Assembly: GCA_020091685.1 (NCBI GenBank)
Contig: CM034593.1
Location: forward strand, 45,340,367 to 45,404,366
DNA: 64,000 nucleotides
DNA from: Lutjanus erythropterus
Lineage: Eukaryota > Chordata > Actinopteri > Lutjaniformes > Lutjanidae
Direction of reading: 5' to 3'
The translations under genes and the position numbers were made by a program. Shown here one piece after another: positions 18,134 to 29,640 of this stretch; within the stretch, counting starts at the first letter, position 1; every line of letters starts with the position of its first letter. Below the pieces are notes generated by a model. The model saw only the letters and a list, made by a program, of their open reading frames with translations. It ran no database searches and was not told the DNA's origin.

Positions 18134-19209
18134 GGTTGAGGCATTTTCGTGACTTGGGGCAGGAGACCGACACTGATGCCTGTCCCTCTCTGTCCTTACT
18201 CAGCCTTGTCACAAATGAAACATCCTCGCTTCAAACTGAGGTCAAAAAGTCCAGTTATGATGAACACAGTCAAAACCTGGGGGGGGGAATTGTGAAGTTC
18301 CTGCAAAGGAATGGTCCTTGCAACCCATTACGCAAAACAAAGTCTTTCCCCTGGATTGGGTGAGAATATATTTAAGTGCTGGCACGATCATGGTATCAGG
18401 ATTGTTAGTCATTTGTTTATGGCTGAAAAAAATTTAGCATTTGAACAAATCAAAGCCAAATATGGCATACCATCTAAACATTTTGTCAACTTTCTTGAAG
18501 TTAGTCATGGCATTAAAAATCTTAATTGTCCTGAAACTCAGCCAATACTTTTTATCCTGCCATTTACATACATTTCATTTGGAACTGCCCACTGACATTC
18601 TAAATCCTGGGGAAGTCTCACAGGAACTATCTCAATCTTTGATATGAAAATATGAATAAATTCTGGTTTAGCTCTATTAATTCTCTCAGATGAAATCCTC
18701 TCTTGGAGAAGTGTTCTTCTATGAGCAAGGAGATGTATTTTATTTCAGTGGATCAAGCCCAGAACTGTGACTGTTAACCTGTGGTACAGAGAAATCTTTA
18801 GTTTTGCCAACAGAGCTTAAGATCAGTTTTGAAGGGAAATGAGAGGGCTTAAGTTGTGGGTGTATTCTCTAAACTACCTCCCAGCAGACCTAGTATGCAG
18901 GGGGCGTTGTAACGTGGACTGGCGTCTCTCCTGTACCCCTGTGGATGTCTGACGCTCTCTCCTGGGTATTTTGTTGCTCTGTCTTAGCCTTGCTCCCCTC
19001 TATCCATGTGACATATCTAAGCTCTGAGATCACTATGAAATATCCATTTAATGTTCCATGTAGTGACGCTACATGTACATCTGTTTACCAGGCAGTTGTT
19101 TTTTTCCTTTCATCCCATATGGTCTATGACTTGCTTACACCTGTCCCGGCTGTCATGGGAGTTGTGTTCTGTCTGTTTTAAGAAAAAAATAATAAAACAT
19201 TGTGCAAAA
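18134..19209 (+). mobile_element. 5'-truncated L1-type LINE insertion
   Basis: Target duplication AACGTCATCACT (18122-18133) / AATGTCATCACT (19210-19221). The inserted body encodes on the plus strand FKCWHDHGIRIVSHLF, AFEQIKAKYGIPSKHF and VNFLEVSHGI, which match the region after the reverse transcriptase of L1/Tx1-type ORF2 (FEQ..KY.IP..DFF+YLQ+RH). It ends with an AATAAAAC signal and a short A-rich tail at 19190-19209. Reading frames are broken. The paralogous empty site at about 45697 supports the boundaries. Confidence 0.75.
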
Positions 19210-19281
19210 AATGTCATCACTTCACCTCATTTTATACTATTGGATATTTGTGTGTGATTTTGTCATAATTTTAAAATTAAT

Positions 19282-19443
19282 GTACATTTTCATTTCGCAG
19301 ACACTTTTATCCAATGCGACGTACATTTGAGAGCTGATACAGCGCAAGCAAGGATCGACTCATGAAAGAACAACATGAGTAAGTGCCCTGAAGCTAAGTT
19401 CAAGTCTGATAGCACAGAGGTGTCTGCAGGCAGGGCAAGAGTT
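19282..19443. repeat. Short retroposon-like fish repeat
   Basis: CATTTCGCAGACACTTTTAT then CCAATGCGACGTACATTTGA, AGCTGATACAGCGCAAGCAA and GATAGCACAGAGGTGTCTGC: a diverged copy of the very common fish 'CAGACGCTTTTATCCAAAGC' repeat. It is absent from the paralogous position near 45750, so it is a nested insertion. Confidence 0.65.
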
Positions 19444-19809
19444 TTTTTTCTTCCTTGAGTCATGGCCAAAAATGTGTTTAGTGAAGTCACCTTGTCCTTG
19501 TCCTTTGACCACCCCCAATCTAATCAGTTCATCCTTCATGAGAGTGGGACGGACATGAGGTTCTGGATACCAAAAAAAGGAAACTGTATTCCATTAGTTA
19601 CAGATAAAAAAAAATGGGAAAATGGAGATTATTAGCAGGATTAAAAATTCAAAATAAGGAATATACCACCATGCACAGTGGTCAGTTCATTATAAAAATG
19701 CTTCACTGGGTGGAAGAGTGAGCTTTCTTTGTCTTTAGATCAATCAATAAATTGCACACAACGAAGGAAGGAACAGTTGCAACTAATAAAACTAACAACA
19801 AACATAAAA

Positions 19810-19998
19810 CACTTCGAGTGACAATAATCCATCATTTATTGACTATGAAATTATCTATTTTGATAACCAATGGCTTGTATTTTAAAAAAAACTATATTTT
19901 CAGATTAGAGCTTTTTTAATGAAACTGGAATTTTTTTTGTTACTCTTTTTGAGTTGTGGACAAAACAAGATGCTGATGATCATTAGTTGCAGCCCTAA
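19810..19998. repeat. hAT-like MITE remnant
   Basis: ATTGACTATGAAATTATCTA, TTTTGATAACCAATGG, GTGGACAAAACAAGATGCTG and CATTAGTTGCAGCCCTAA resemble the right half of the abundant fish elements that begin GGGCTGCAACTAA. Assigned by remembered sequence. Confidence 0.6.
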
Positions 19999-20034
19999 AA
20001 AAATAGATTAGGCTAAACAATTTCACCCTATTTT

Positions 20035-20470
20035 ATACTGAGGTAGTCTCACATAGCCAGACAGACTCTCTCCACAGGGCTCAGCACTGCAGTAAGGTCT
20101 GGACCCACACAAACACATTCTGCTATAGGAGAATAAACACCCTGCCTCGTTTGCAGTTCTTTAAACTAATCACAAACATCTTGGGCGGAGTTAAGGCCAG
20201 GATGCAACAACGATGCTGCTGCAAAATAGTGTTGAGGGGGAACTTGTTTTGGTGAAATATTTGCATGTTGGGAGGTGACCTTACATTTGTACCATTAGTG
20301 TCCCCGGTGCTAATTTGCCATTTTCAGCATGTAGGTTGCAGCTCAGAGGTGTTTTTGTTTGTTTGTTTGTTTCCAGGGACTTTGAAAAGACAGACACAGA
20401 TCCCATGTGGAGCAAACGACCGATGTCAGGACTTGTAACTGCAGTGTGCATCTGGTGAGTCGGACTAATA
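20035..20470. repeat. Dispersed repeat, AGTCTCACATAGCCAGAC type
   Basis: GTAGTCTCACATAGCCAGAC, AACAAACATCTTGGGCGGAG-like words and GGAACTTGTTTTGGTGAAAT match a family of fish DNA-element remnants known to me. Contains a (GTTT)n run at 20351-20371. Ends unclear. Confidence 0.5.
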
Positions 20471-20900
20471 TTGAGGTAATACAAAAGTAATGGAAAGAGA
20501 GTACTGAGATATTTAGCTGATGACTTTTTTTTAAACAAGCAGTTAGCAGAATACATTTTTTTAAGTAACCCCCTCCTCAGCCCTGCTCATTTGTGTTAAG
20601 TGTGAAGAAATTCCCTCAATATCTTTAAGACATCATGTTCACAAGAATGGGATGACTTGAAAACATAATGCTATAAAAAGAAAAAGAGATAAAAAATGTA
20701 TTATTGTGTCATACTTATCCCCTCTAGGGGATAGTATTATGAGATACCGCATTCACAAGACTGGGGTGATTTGAAAGCATAATGCCTCTGGCCTAGAGGC
20801 ATGTTTTTCAGGGTTTTACCAAAAATTCTGAGAAAATTCCAGAGGTGCTCTGCAAACAGTCAAGAATGTCGGGGACGGGCTGATCTATCCAATAGTATTC

Positions 20901-21519
20901 GACATTAGCTCTGGACAAAATGCAGCTCTGTTGACACATGCATGCACCTAACTGTATGTTCCTGTGGTAGGGAATAATCTACTTGAACTTTATTAGTGAT
21001 CGCTTGCAAAATAGCCAGCTGCCCTGTTAATTTATGGTCATTTTCTCTGCAATGGACAAACCCATAAACAAACCGTCTCCCCCAGCTGCTCAGCCAAGAT
21101 TTAATGGCACTTGCACATCGAGCAGGTTAGTAATGAGCATCAAATCAACTTACTTACATTTGTTTGGTTGTTGCAATGTGGGATGTCTTTCAAAACTATC
21201 CAAATCAAATTCCATCAGGACACTCAAGTAAAAAATGTCAACCAGAAATATGAAAACCACATATGCCACAAACTATCTACCTTTACTTACTACTTACCTA
21301 CTTTCCCCACTCCCAAAGATGACCAGTGATATATTCATCATTTGTGGTACATAACAAAATTTGGTTAATGCTAATTACTATTCTTTGTTTTCAAAATGGA
21401 ACACTTTTACGTCAAAAAAGTAAATCAGTCAGCTCTCCATACACTACGAAAACATTACAATATGTGTTAAAGATCTGATTTGAGAAACAAATCTGACTTG
21501 CCTGCAGTCCGAACAAAGA
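20901..21519. other. No gene or repeat recognised
   Basis: AT-rich stretch; open frames are short and have no recognisable domain. Confidence 0.4.
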
Positions 21520-21523
21520 CTAA

Positions 21524-22609
21524 GGGCATTTTCACACCTGTAGTTTGGTTCATTTGGTCCAGATAAAAAAAAAACGTTGCATTTCAGTCCTGGTGCAGTT
21601 TGTGTTCACACTGACTTTTTACAAATGAACCAAAAGGAGGAAACACAAAGTTTTACAGACTGACAGGTAACTTGTTGATTGGACAGTTTTGGTGATTGCC
21701 ATCCCGCCTCATCAGTGGGTCATAACGACCCATGAGGGAAAATAAAATTCCGGTGACTGACACAAGTTTATGTTGCACTTCAGATTAAGCTCACAAAGAA
21801 ATAACCAATTATAAGCATTATTAAGAAAATCGTAGCATGTTATGAATAATGACTGGCAGATAGAAACAGGATGAAAAGGAAGCATCTTGTACCCTACAGG
21901 ACACTGCGCTGACCTTCTGTGGCCCGCATTTGCTTAATGTCCACACAGAGACAGCACATTATAGGACTGTGTCTGACAGCCTGACTGTATATCTTCATAC
22001 AGAGTTTTGGGAGAAGAAAAGAATAAGAAGGAAGCAACGGGATTTTTGTTTTCCACCGTTCAGAGTGGGAGAGGGAGAGAGGGGGGCAGTGCCCTTCACC
22101 CGACATTTTCATGTGAGACATACAGTTGTAACTGTGGAATCGCTGTCACACACTTTTTAATCTGAACGAGCACACAGAGTAGGATACAAACACAGCAGTT
22201 TGAACAGCTCGAGGCCTTTAACTGAGGGAAAATATCTGCACTGAAGAACTTAACTGTTACAACACTTCATAAATATAGGCTACACATTTATCAAATATAC
22301 GATCACCTCCTGAACAGATTAATGATCAGTAGATTGATTTATTAGCGGTTTAGCTTTTGAAATTGAGCTAAAATCACATATTCTATCATAAAATCCTGTG
22401 GCTGGTTTGTTTGCTTTCACATCACAAAAAAACTGTGTTTTTGAGTTCATTTGGACCCATCTTTGTGGGCAAACTCCGGTGTCCAGTTCTTTGGTCTGCA
22501 CCAGGGTTCAATTGAGAGTTTTCACACCAGCCTAAATGAACCACACTAAATGGGCAAACGGATCACGGTCTGCTTTAACCAGACCAAACAAGGCAGTTGT
22601 GAAAATGCC
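21524..22609. mobile_element. 1.1 kb non-autonomous element with GGCATTTTCACA ends
   Basis: The left end is GGGCATTTTCACACCTGTAG and the right end CAGTTGTGAAAATGCC, inverted repeats; inside them GTTTGGTTCATTTGGTCC and TTAACCAGACCAAAC are also mirrored. Flanks CTAA (21520-21523) and TTAA (22610-22613) suggest a TTAA target duplication as in piggyBac or Kolobok elements. The interior has no transposase. Confidence 0.7.
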
Positions 22610-22613
22610 TTAA

Positions 22614-23842
22614 GAGTCGACATTCATGCTAGTGGGCCTGTGAGTCTGTACTCGCAGAGCACTCCTCTGTCTAGGCTTACCAGTGGGCCGGTGGAAGACT
22701 AGACAGACAACCTACACAGGCTATTGCCTGCAGATACAGACTAGACCTATGTTAAAGTTAAATGTCATTGAATAGTTCTAACAAGTCATTTGCAAGTAAA
22801 ATAACTGTACAGAATATTTTCTCTTTGACAACTTTATTCTCACAGTACAACTTTTTCTTATAATATTTTAATAACTCTAAACTGACATGCTAGTACTTTT
22901 GAAAACTCCACTTAAAAGCTCAGACGCACTGAAAATAACTGACACATGTCAGTGGATGCCTCTATGGCTCACTACAGACATGAGACCTGGAAAGCTAATG
23001 GCACAGCTAGCTCAAAGTTCAGTTCACAGAGATTATAATGTACTAGTTCACATACATTTCTTCTGTTACTAGTGTATTTGTATTTATAGCTATGAAGGAA
23101 AAGTTTGCAATTGCTCTCCCCTACCTCCCCTATCTTAAAATACTGAGTTACTATCTCAAAATGATGAGACTTTTTCAACTTCTTTCAGATGATGAGGTCA
23201 GCACCATTATCTCTCTCAGGAGTGAAAAAGCTTATATTCATTCATTGCCAACTGATTTCTTCAGTTCAACATTCACCAATACTTGGGGGATGTTCAGTGA
23301 ACGCTGCTCTTCTATGACATTCGTGCACATCACTGGTTCAGCAGCCAAGATAACTTGGTTATTCATAAAAATTTAAAACAGTCTGAGAACATTTTACACA
23401 ACAGCAGACACTAGACGGTTCACTGCTGAGGAGCTGAGACAGACTGCAGACTGTAGTCTGCTTGTATAAGCTGTACTGTGACATCAAGATTCATGATCAA
23501 AGAAAGTTTTTATATCATGTTGACACATTTATCCATATTCACACGCTCCTCCCTCTCTCTCTCTACTGCCTTTTTCTCCCTTTCTCTTAATTATTTCTGA
23601 TTAATTAGCAGTGGGCTCATCAAGTGCGTTTACAAGCACTGACGCACCTCAAAAACCTTTTTGTGAGCATCTGGCCATTAAAAACAATAGGCGTACATCA
23701 AAACACATGCATCAGAAGCTTTCAGTGTGTCTGGGCCTTTATTATTCATATTATAGATTCAAATCTATATTTTTTGTAACAGTAGCTCAATACTATTACA
23801 CTTAAATACTCACTCTGAGATGGAAAAAAAAATATATTTCTC
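22614..23842. other. Intergenic; one small repeat piece
   Basis: At 23112-23165 CCCTACCTCCCCTATCTTAA and GAGTTACTATCTCAAAATGA match a repeat also seen at 10350-10440. Otherwise nothing recognised. A TTCTC-rich run lies at 23545-23590. Confidence 0.4.
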
Positions 23843-24718
23843 TTACACACAGTCTGAGCTCTCTCCATCTACTTCAACACACCGATGTTTCTTCAAGGAC
23901 AGAGACCATGCAAAGAATCTCTTACACTTAGGACACCAGTATGGTTTCTCTCCAGTGTGGATACGCAGATGCTGGTTGTAACTCCCTGGCTGACTGAAAC
24001 CCTTCCCACATTCTTCACACCAGTATGGTCTCTCACCAGTGTGGACCCGTAAGTGTCGGATGTAGCTTCCTAGCCGACTGAAACCTTTCCCACATTGATC
24101 ACACCAGTTTGACTTCTCTCCTGTATGAACATGCTGGTGCTGGTTGTAATTGCTCAAGCGACTGAAACTCTTCCCGCACTGTTCACAGTGATATGGCTTC
24201 TCTCCAGTGTGGATACGTAGATGTTGATTGTAAGTACTAAACTGAGTGAATCTCTTCCCACAATAGTCACAGCAATAAGGTTTCTCTCCAGTGTGGGTAC
24301 GTGCATGATTCTTGTATGTGCTTAAACAACGGAAACTTTTCCCACATTGGTCACAGTTGTGAGGTTTCTCTCCTGTGTGGACACGCAGGTGTACTGTGAA
24401 ATTACCCCACTGCCTGAAACTCTTTCCACACCGGTCACACTGGTACGGTCCAGTGTGGTCACTCAGGTGTTTTCTGAATGAAATCTGGTTGCTGAAATTC
24501 CTCCCACACTGGTCACAGCAGTATGGGGTTTCTTCAGTGTGGGTATGCAGCTTGTATGCATTGAGTTGGCTGAAACTGCTACCACATTGTCCACAGTGGT
24601 ACAGTTTCTCTGCAGTATGAGAGAGTTCATGTCTTCTGAGAGCACAGATCTGACTGAAGGACTTCCCACACTTCTGACACTGGTGAGGTCTGCTCCTGTC
24701 AGTGTCTGTCTGTTTCAA
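23843..24718 (-). CDS. C2H2 zinc-finger protein, terminal exon
   Basis: Encodes 291 residues of a poly-zinc-finger protein, presumably a nuclear DNA-binding transcription factor. Ten finger units in tandem: 1 CQKCGKSFSQICALRRHELSH, 2 CGQCGSSF (two residues short before its last His), then seven regular units with H-TGEKP-type linkers, and a tenth, CPKCKRFFAWSLSLKKH, lacking its final His. The C-terminus is acidic (VEVDGESSDCV) before TAA. The exon opens with TTG directly after a good acceptor (CTGCTTTTCTCAG), so this is not the true start: an ATG exon must lie at higher coordinates. No KRAB, SCAN, BTB or ZAD domain is seen within the exon. The gene does not resolve to a named orthologue; fish genomes hold large families of such genes. 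Frame is fully open, so it is probably functional. Confidence 0.93.
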   Translation of the reverse strand: MKQTDTDRSRPHQCQKCGKSFSQICALRRHELSHTAEKLYHCGQCGSSFSQLNAYKLHTHTEETPYCCDQCGRNFSNQISFRKHLSDHTGPYQCDRCGKSFRQWGNFTVHLRVHTGEKPHNCDQCGKSFRCLSTYKNHARTHTGEKPYCCDYCGKRFTQFSTYNQHLRIHTGEKPYHCEQCGKSFSRLSNYNQHQHVHTGEKSNWCDQCGKGFSRLGSYIRHLRVHTGERPYWCEECGKGFSQPGSYNQHLRIHTGEKPYWCPKCKRFFAWSLSLKKHRCVEVDGESSDCV

Positions 24719-24856
24719 CTGAGAAAAGCAGAGACAGAGAAAAGGTCAGAATGGAGGACTTGATCAAATACTGTTAGCAATACTGTATTACTTCATGTGA
24801 CAGTGTCGCTTTTTAAAACAACATCCTGTAAATTCTCAGATAAATATATTATTTAC

Positions 24857-24907
24857 CTCAGTTGCAGAGAGAGCCAGGCCTTTGACTGATACAGGCTTTT
24901 GAAGACA
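24857..24907 (-). CDS. Possible upstream exon of the zinc-finger gene
   Basis: A consensus donor (GAG|GTAAAT) at 24857/24856 ends an open frame FCLQKPVSVKGLALSATE whose phase (0) joins the finger exon (LKQTDTDRSRPHQC). The acceptor is weak (purine-rich before AG) and there is no ATG, so either the exon is larger through another splice or this is chance. Confidence 0.35.
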
Positions 24908-25019
24908 GAACTTCTTTTTTTAATTATCTCAAATGGATCATGTGCATTTTTTGTGAACATTTATGGATGTATGCTCCCATCTCAGGGGTGCAAGACCTTG
25001 AAAACCCTATATAAAACCT

Positions 25020-25455
25020 ACTGAGTGCTGGCTCCTCACTCCAGAGAGGACAACCTTGTGCATTCATTGTGATGAAGCAGCTGTAGAAACAGAAATACAC
25101 TTCTTAACAGAGTGTGAATGTGAGGTTTTTTTTCCAAAATGTGACTTCTTTTTGAATGAATGTGCAGTGTTGGCTGCCACATACATCATTTCCTGCCACA
25201 AGAAAAGACAGAACAGATTTAGCCTATAGAAATTCATAAATATAAATTATATTGTATACAAACTATGCAACAACTATCATCATTTGTTTGCTTGTTTGTT
25301 CCTGTTATTACATTAGCGGTTGTCTTTGCCCTGTAGGGATACAACCATTGTGTAGTATAGAGTACATGTAGTTGTACTTGATTTAATTGAATAATAACTC
25401 AATGCTTGTTTTACTTATATAATAAAACTACTACTACCACCACTACCACCACTTC
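25020..25455 (+). mobile_element. Non-LTR retrotransposon 3' end
   Basis: The plus strand encodes ECWLLTPERTTLCIHCDEAA then VETEIHFLTECECEVF: the C-terminal C-x2-C-x8-H-x4-C knuckle found after the reverse transcriptase in many LINE ORF2 proteins, followed by FFPKCDFFLNECAV. The 3' UTR runs to TATATAATAAAACTACTACT and an (ACC)n-like tail at 25430-25455. 5'-truncated. Confidence 0.65.
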
Positions 25456-27984
25456 TGCATTGGCAACTCGTGTGAAATGTGAAAATTAAAATGCCAAAAC
25501 GGGTCACAAAGTATACTTGGGTCATCTCTGAAATGAAGTGTGCAGGAAACACTGTAACATCAGGCTGCTCACAGAGAGGCCTGCTGTTATGGGCTTGGGA
25601 GAGTGAGAGACAGGGAGAACCACATCTAGAAGGGAACCCTAGACCCGAGAGATCATTTTAACAGATTCAGTACAACAAGTACAAATTGTGCAAATTTTGC
25701 AAATGAATGGTTACTCCAGCCAAGAGAGGAGCAACACATCTTATTGTGGTGGGCCGCCCAGGGAAGAGTTGTGGGTAAAGTATAAATCCACTGTTCTCTG
25801 CTTTGGGCTTTAAATTGGAATTCTGTCTGAGATGCCAAATGTTGCAGCAAACTGCTTGTTGAATCTCTGGTGTATTTGATCCCTGATCCCTCATTCACTC
25901 TTTGTATGCAAAGCTGGTGGCTCCACCTGCACACACACAAATGTTCTGTCAACACATGCACACATCTGTTCAATATATAAATCATAGATTTGAATCATCA
26001 GGCAGACACCTTTTTTCCTTTGTCAGTGTGCATTACACAAACAGAATAAAACAGATAGAAGCTCACATGCACAGGGAGGACGTTTCAGTGAGGAATTGAA
26101 GGCAATGATAGACTAATTTTTTTAATTAAAAAACAGAAGGTGAAACAAGTGGCTGGTAAATAAGTTTAAATCTTGTTTTTTTTTTTTTAGCTATGTCATT
26201 GGATGCGGAGCAATACAACAGCATGTCAGGCTGTCAACTTTACAGAGTCTCTAAATCACCACAAAGGTAACTGTGATGTAGGCAGAGAATAATAATAGAA
26301 ACAAAGTGCAGGTGATGTGCTGTCAGACACTAAACCAGAACACACCAGCAGAGTGTGCTGGGCAAGTAACATTTGCTTGTCTGGTTATGCTTGTTTTTGC
26401 CACTGACAGGCTAAGATTGTTATGCTTAGTGTCTGACAACATTATGGAAAGAATCACAGCAGTGAGAGACATTATATATACACAACATGAGAGAAGATTC
26501 TTTTTGTTTAAGCAGAAACATCTGACTCCTTATTATCATCACCAGCTTCATTAAAACTCAACAGAACTGACATGGAAAAGGAGCGTGCTGGGCAGGTGAT
26601 GTCTGGACAGCTGGAGAGAGAAGCTCCACAGCTCCACTGATTTCATAACTCAACTATAGGAGGACACACACTCTTACTTTTTCTGACTGAATGACACACT
26701 GACTGTGTGAAAATCTCATGTTTTCACATCACAGAAGACAACGAAGGGCATTACACTGGTAAAACATACTCATGTATGTTGATGGAAAAAAAGAACTAAT
26801 CATTGAATATTGGTAATATACGGCTAAATCTGATTCACCTGAAAAAAATATTAGTTGGGGACAGCTCCACTAGGTATACATATTTTCTTCATATATTCTC
26901 ATATGTTCTAAATGTTTTCAAAATGTTTTTTTCAGTTTCCCATTTTCATATTTGGTGGGAAACAGGAAATTGTTTGGATGTGCATTACCAGGATTAAAGT
27001 CTAGCTGAAATGTCTGATTTGAGATATTCTATCAAAACATTTGAATTCTTTAGCAAAATGCTCTATAAAAGTCAAAGAATGATTTTGCAGCTTTTTTGAT
27101 GAACTTCCCCAGAAAACACAAATGAACAAAGAGTCAGAACTGTTCTTTGTATTTGTTGTACTGATGTCAGTCAGATTTGGTTCAGACAGAGCTATGGAAT
27201 AATAAATCATCCTGCTTTGTTCACTATATCTTAGCCTTTCTTACCTGAAAACATTCTATAGATGTTGTACAGAACATTCATTCTATACAATCAATGTTTT
27301 TTTTAAACTAGCAACTACATTAATCACAATTTTGAAAAATATGTAATTGTGGTTACTTTGACTGATATTGCAATTGTGACATGATTTGTGATATGAGAGG
27401 TAATGACCATTTTTATATCATTATTTACTTTATTAACATGTCAAAATTATGTGGTGATGTTTGTGCGGATCTGTACCAAACAAAGTCAGTAGAATATGAT
27501 GTGTAGACCAGGACATATCTGCAGCATGACTATATTTAATTTAAAATGGGATCTTGCATTTTTAAATGCAGAGTAGGCCATATGTGTACCTGATTTTTAA
27601 TTTTAAAAATATCAATTAATACATATTTTTCTATAAAAAGTACTAATTTAATATTAATTCCCTTAAGGTTATCTATTTAGAATTTTCTCTCCATCACGCC
27701 ACACACACACCCAAGCAGTCCAGCAGCATTGCGCTGTAGTCTGCAGATCCATTTTAAGTCACAACTCAGTTTTTTAACATCAAAACTCAAAAAGGAGCAT
27801 TTCTCACAGCATATCTGTTACAGTTAGCAGAAAATTAAAACACACAAAATAACTCTCCAAAGATTAGTAAAGTAAAAATAAATAAAACAAGTAAAGCTTG
27901 AATTTGCATTGAGACTTGAGTCCAGTCACGTTTCAGCAGCAGGTTGTGGTTAGGGATTTGCACAATTGTTCAACTACAGGATTA
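25456..27984. other. Intergenic, nothing recognised
   Basis: Unannotated AT-rich sequence. Open frames such as 25653-25985 (minus) have no certain domain. No exon supported by both homology and splice sites. Confidence 0.4.
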
Positions 27985-28450
27985 AATGTCACCACCCTCA
28001 CTAGTAGGGTCGGGTGATTGGATGAATATCACTAATATCGTCAATCGCTGTTGGATGGGCTGACGATGATCGTTTGGAAAATTTCAACATATCGCCGAAC
28101 TCTACTTAATAGTTGGCTCCAGAAATACAAGTCGGTTAAACTATCCATATTTTATTCATGTACAATGCCAGTTAACTGCTGCTTCTAAGATGTTATGCGA
28201 CCACGTGCTAAGAGTCAGGGCTGCAGCCTGTAGCATGCTGGCAGCTAACGTTAGCTCTGGGTAAATGATGTCATTAACCTGCAGACACTGTGATCCATTT
28301 TGGTCTGAAAAGTATAAGCATTTAGTGAGTTGTTGTTTTAGGTAAATGTGCAATGTTCGTACTGCACAGCGCAAAGTGCCACATTTCACCGGCATTTAAA
28401 ATACAATTTGGCAATCATAGACTACGACTAACAGCCTCAAATGGCTCTTA
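27985..28450. repeat. Possible hAT-like remnant
   Basis: GTAGGGTCGGGTGATTGGAT, ATCACTAATATCGTCAATCG and TTTCAACATATCGCCGAACT resemble the 'GGGTCGGGCGATAT' fish DNA elements. CAGCTAACGTTAGCTCTGG follows. Ends not defined. Confidence 0.35.
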
Positions 28451-29067
28451 ATAAACACAGTAATTTTTGGGCAGTGTTAAACTATCGGTGAATAAGCTGT
28501 GTTCAGTTTTAACTGCTTTCCGAGTGTTTTCTTAGTCTTAGACAAGTCAACTAGTCTGAATTAAATTTTGCAGAGAGGTCAATATAGTTAATTGGATATC
28601 ACTGTAATTAAGTGCCTCACCTGCATTTGGTGGGTGATAAATTTCCAACCCTGTATTAAATTGATTCTTTCTTAGCACCAGGATGACATTATAGCAGGTA
28701 CCAGTGGAACACAAAGTTTACCTCTCCCCTTCAATGAGAGAAAAGAACATTTTCATGCTGTGTGACATACATCATGTGTATGTATACTTATTTAAGCATC
28801 AGACTGACTGCAGTATGTTGCTGATAGCTTGGTGTCAGATAAAACACCACTGTAGTATAATAATAATAAAATATTGAGCCAAGAATCTCTGTGACCACCA
28901 CAGACTGAAGCCTGACACAACTGTGAGTGAGACATCACTCCATTCAAATTGTGAGTGACCTGAAAAGGTGCTGCAGCAGGTGGTGGCTATGCTTTAATCT
29001 ATGGTTGTATGGTATGTCATGTCTGCTTCATCTCACCTCTTTTGAAGAACTCATTTCACCGCCTTAC

Positions 29068-29121
29068 TGGTGAGAGTCAAAGTCCTCTGAAGGCTTTTCT
29101 TCCCATCAGCATGTTTCAGCT
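29068..29121 (-). other. Candidate 54-bp exon
   Basis: The minus strand has TTTGATGATTTCAG acceptor, a 54 bp open block (ELKHADGKKSLQRTLTLT after one partial codon) and donor GTAAGG. It lies upstream of the zinc-finger exon on the same strand and could belong to that gene, but I do not recognise the peptide. Confidence 0.2.
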
Positions 29122-29261
29122 CTGAAATCATCAAATAAAGACAGACTGGTCAGAGCAGGAAGACCTCCTAAAACAGCAATAATACTGCAGCTAGAAGCGA
29201 CTGTAGAGGGGTTGTAACAATACAACCCCTTTTAAACAAAAAAGGTCGGTTTCACGGACAA

Positions 29262-29640
29262 GGCTTAAAGGGTCAGTTCACCCCAAAATCAAAAATCCAT
29301 ATATTCCTTTGGCCTGTGGTGTCATTTATCCATCTAGATTTTTTGGTGTGAGTTGCAAAGTTTTGAAGATATTAGCTGTAGAGTTGTGTGCCTTCTCTCC
29401 AGTATAATGGGAGTAAATGGCACTCAGCTCGTGGTGCTCAAAGCACCAAAAGCACATTTTAAAGGGAAAGGGAAAATTCAAAACTAGTGTCGCTTTCAAA
29501 AAAAAAACAAAAAAAAAAAAAATCATGACTCAGTTACTCAAGATAATCCACAGATTGTGCTGTGAGCAGTTTCATGTAAGAACTACTTTCTTTCTAATAG
29601 AAGAGAAACGAGCTCTGGTAGATTCTACTGCACATAATTG
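29262..29640. repeat. Dispersed MITE, AAAGGGTCAGTTCACCCC type
   Basis: AAAGGGTCAGTTCACCCCAA, GTTTTGAAGATATTAGCTGT, AGAGTTGTGTGCCTTCTCTC, GTTACTCAAGATAATCCACA and TGTGAGCAGTTTCATGTAAG are the conserved words of a common fish repeat in their usual order. A poly(A) run interrupts at 29501-29521. Non-coding. Confidence 0.7.

Larger units (their letters stand above)
16225..20900. repeat. Long unclassified dispersed repeat, copy 1 (interrupted)
   Basis: Its start (AGCTAGAAGAG.TCACTC, ATCCCCACCAGGC, GGTGAAGCACCTACTGCAAT, AAGTTCCACCAACAT in copy 2) and later segments (CATGTGTGATTC, ATGATGTCA.GTGAAG.TGACCT, GAGT.ATGGCCAAAAATGT, TTTGACCACC, TAATCAGTTCATC, ATAATGCCTCTGGCC, AATTCTGA) occur in the same order at 45149-46015. 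This copy keeps 16440-17900, absent from copy 2. It is interrupted by an L1 (18134-19209) and smaller insertions at 19282-19443 and about 19800-20560. Class unknown; no intact ORF. GC and CpG content rise at 16480-16830. Confidence 0.65.

Noticed and set aside
25653-25985. 110-codon minus-strand frame with a vague BED-finger look (TRDSTSSLLQHL)
   Set aside because: Cys/His spacing does not fit a BED finger and no transposase follows.
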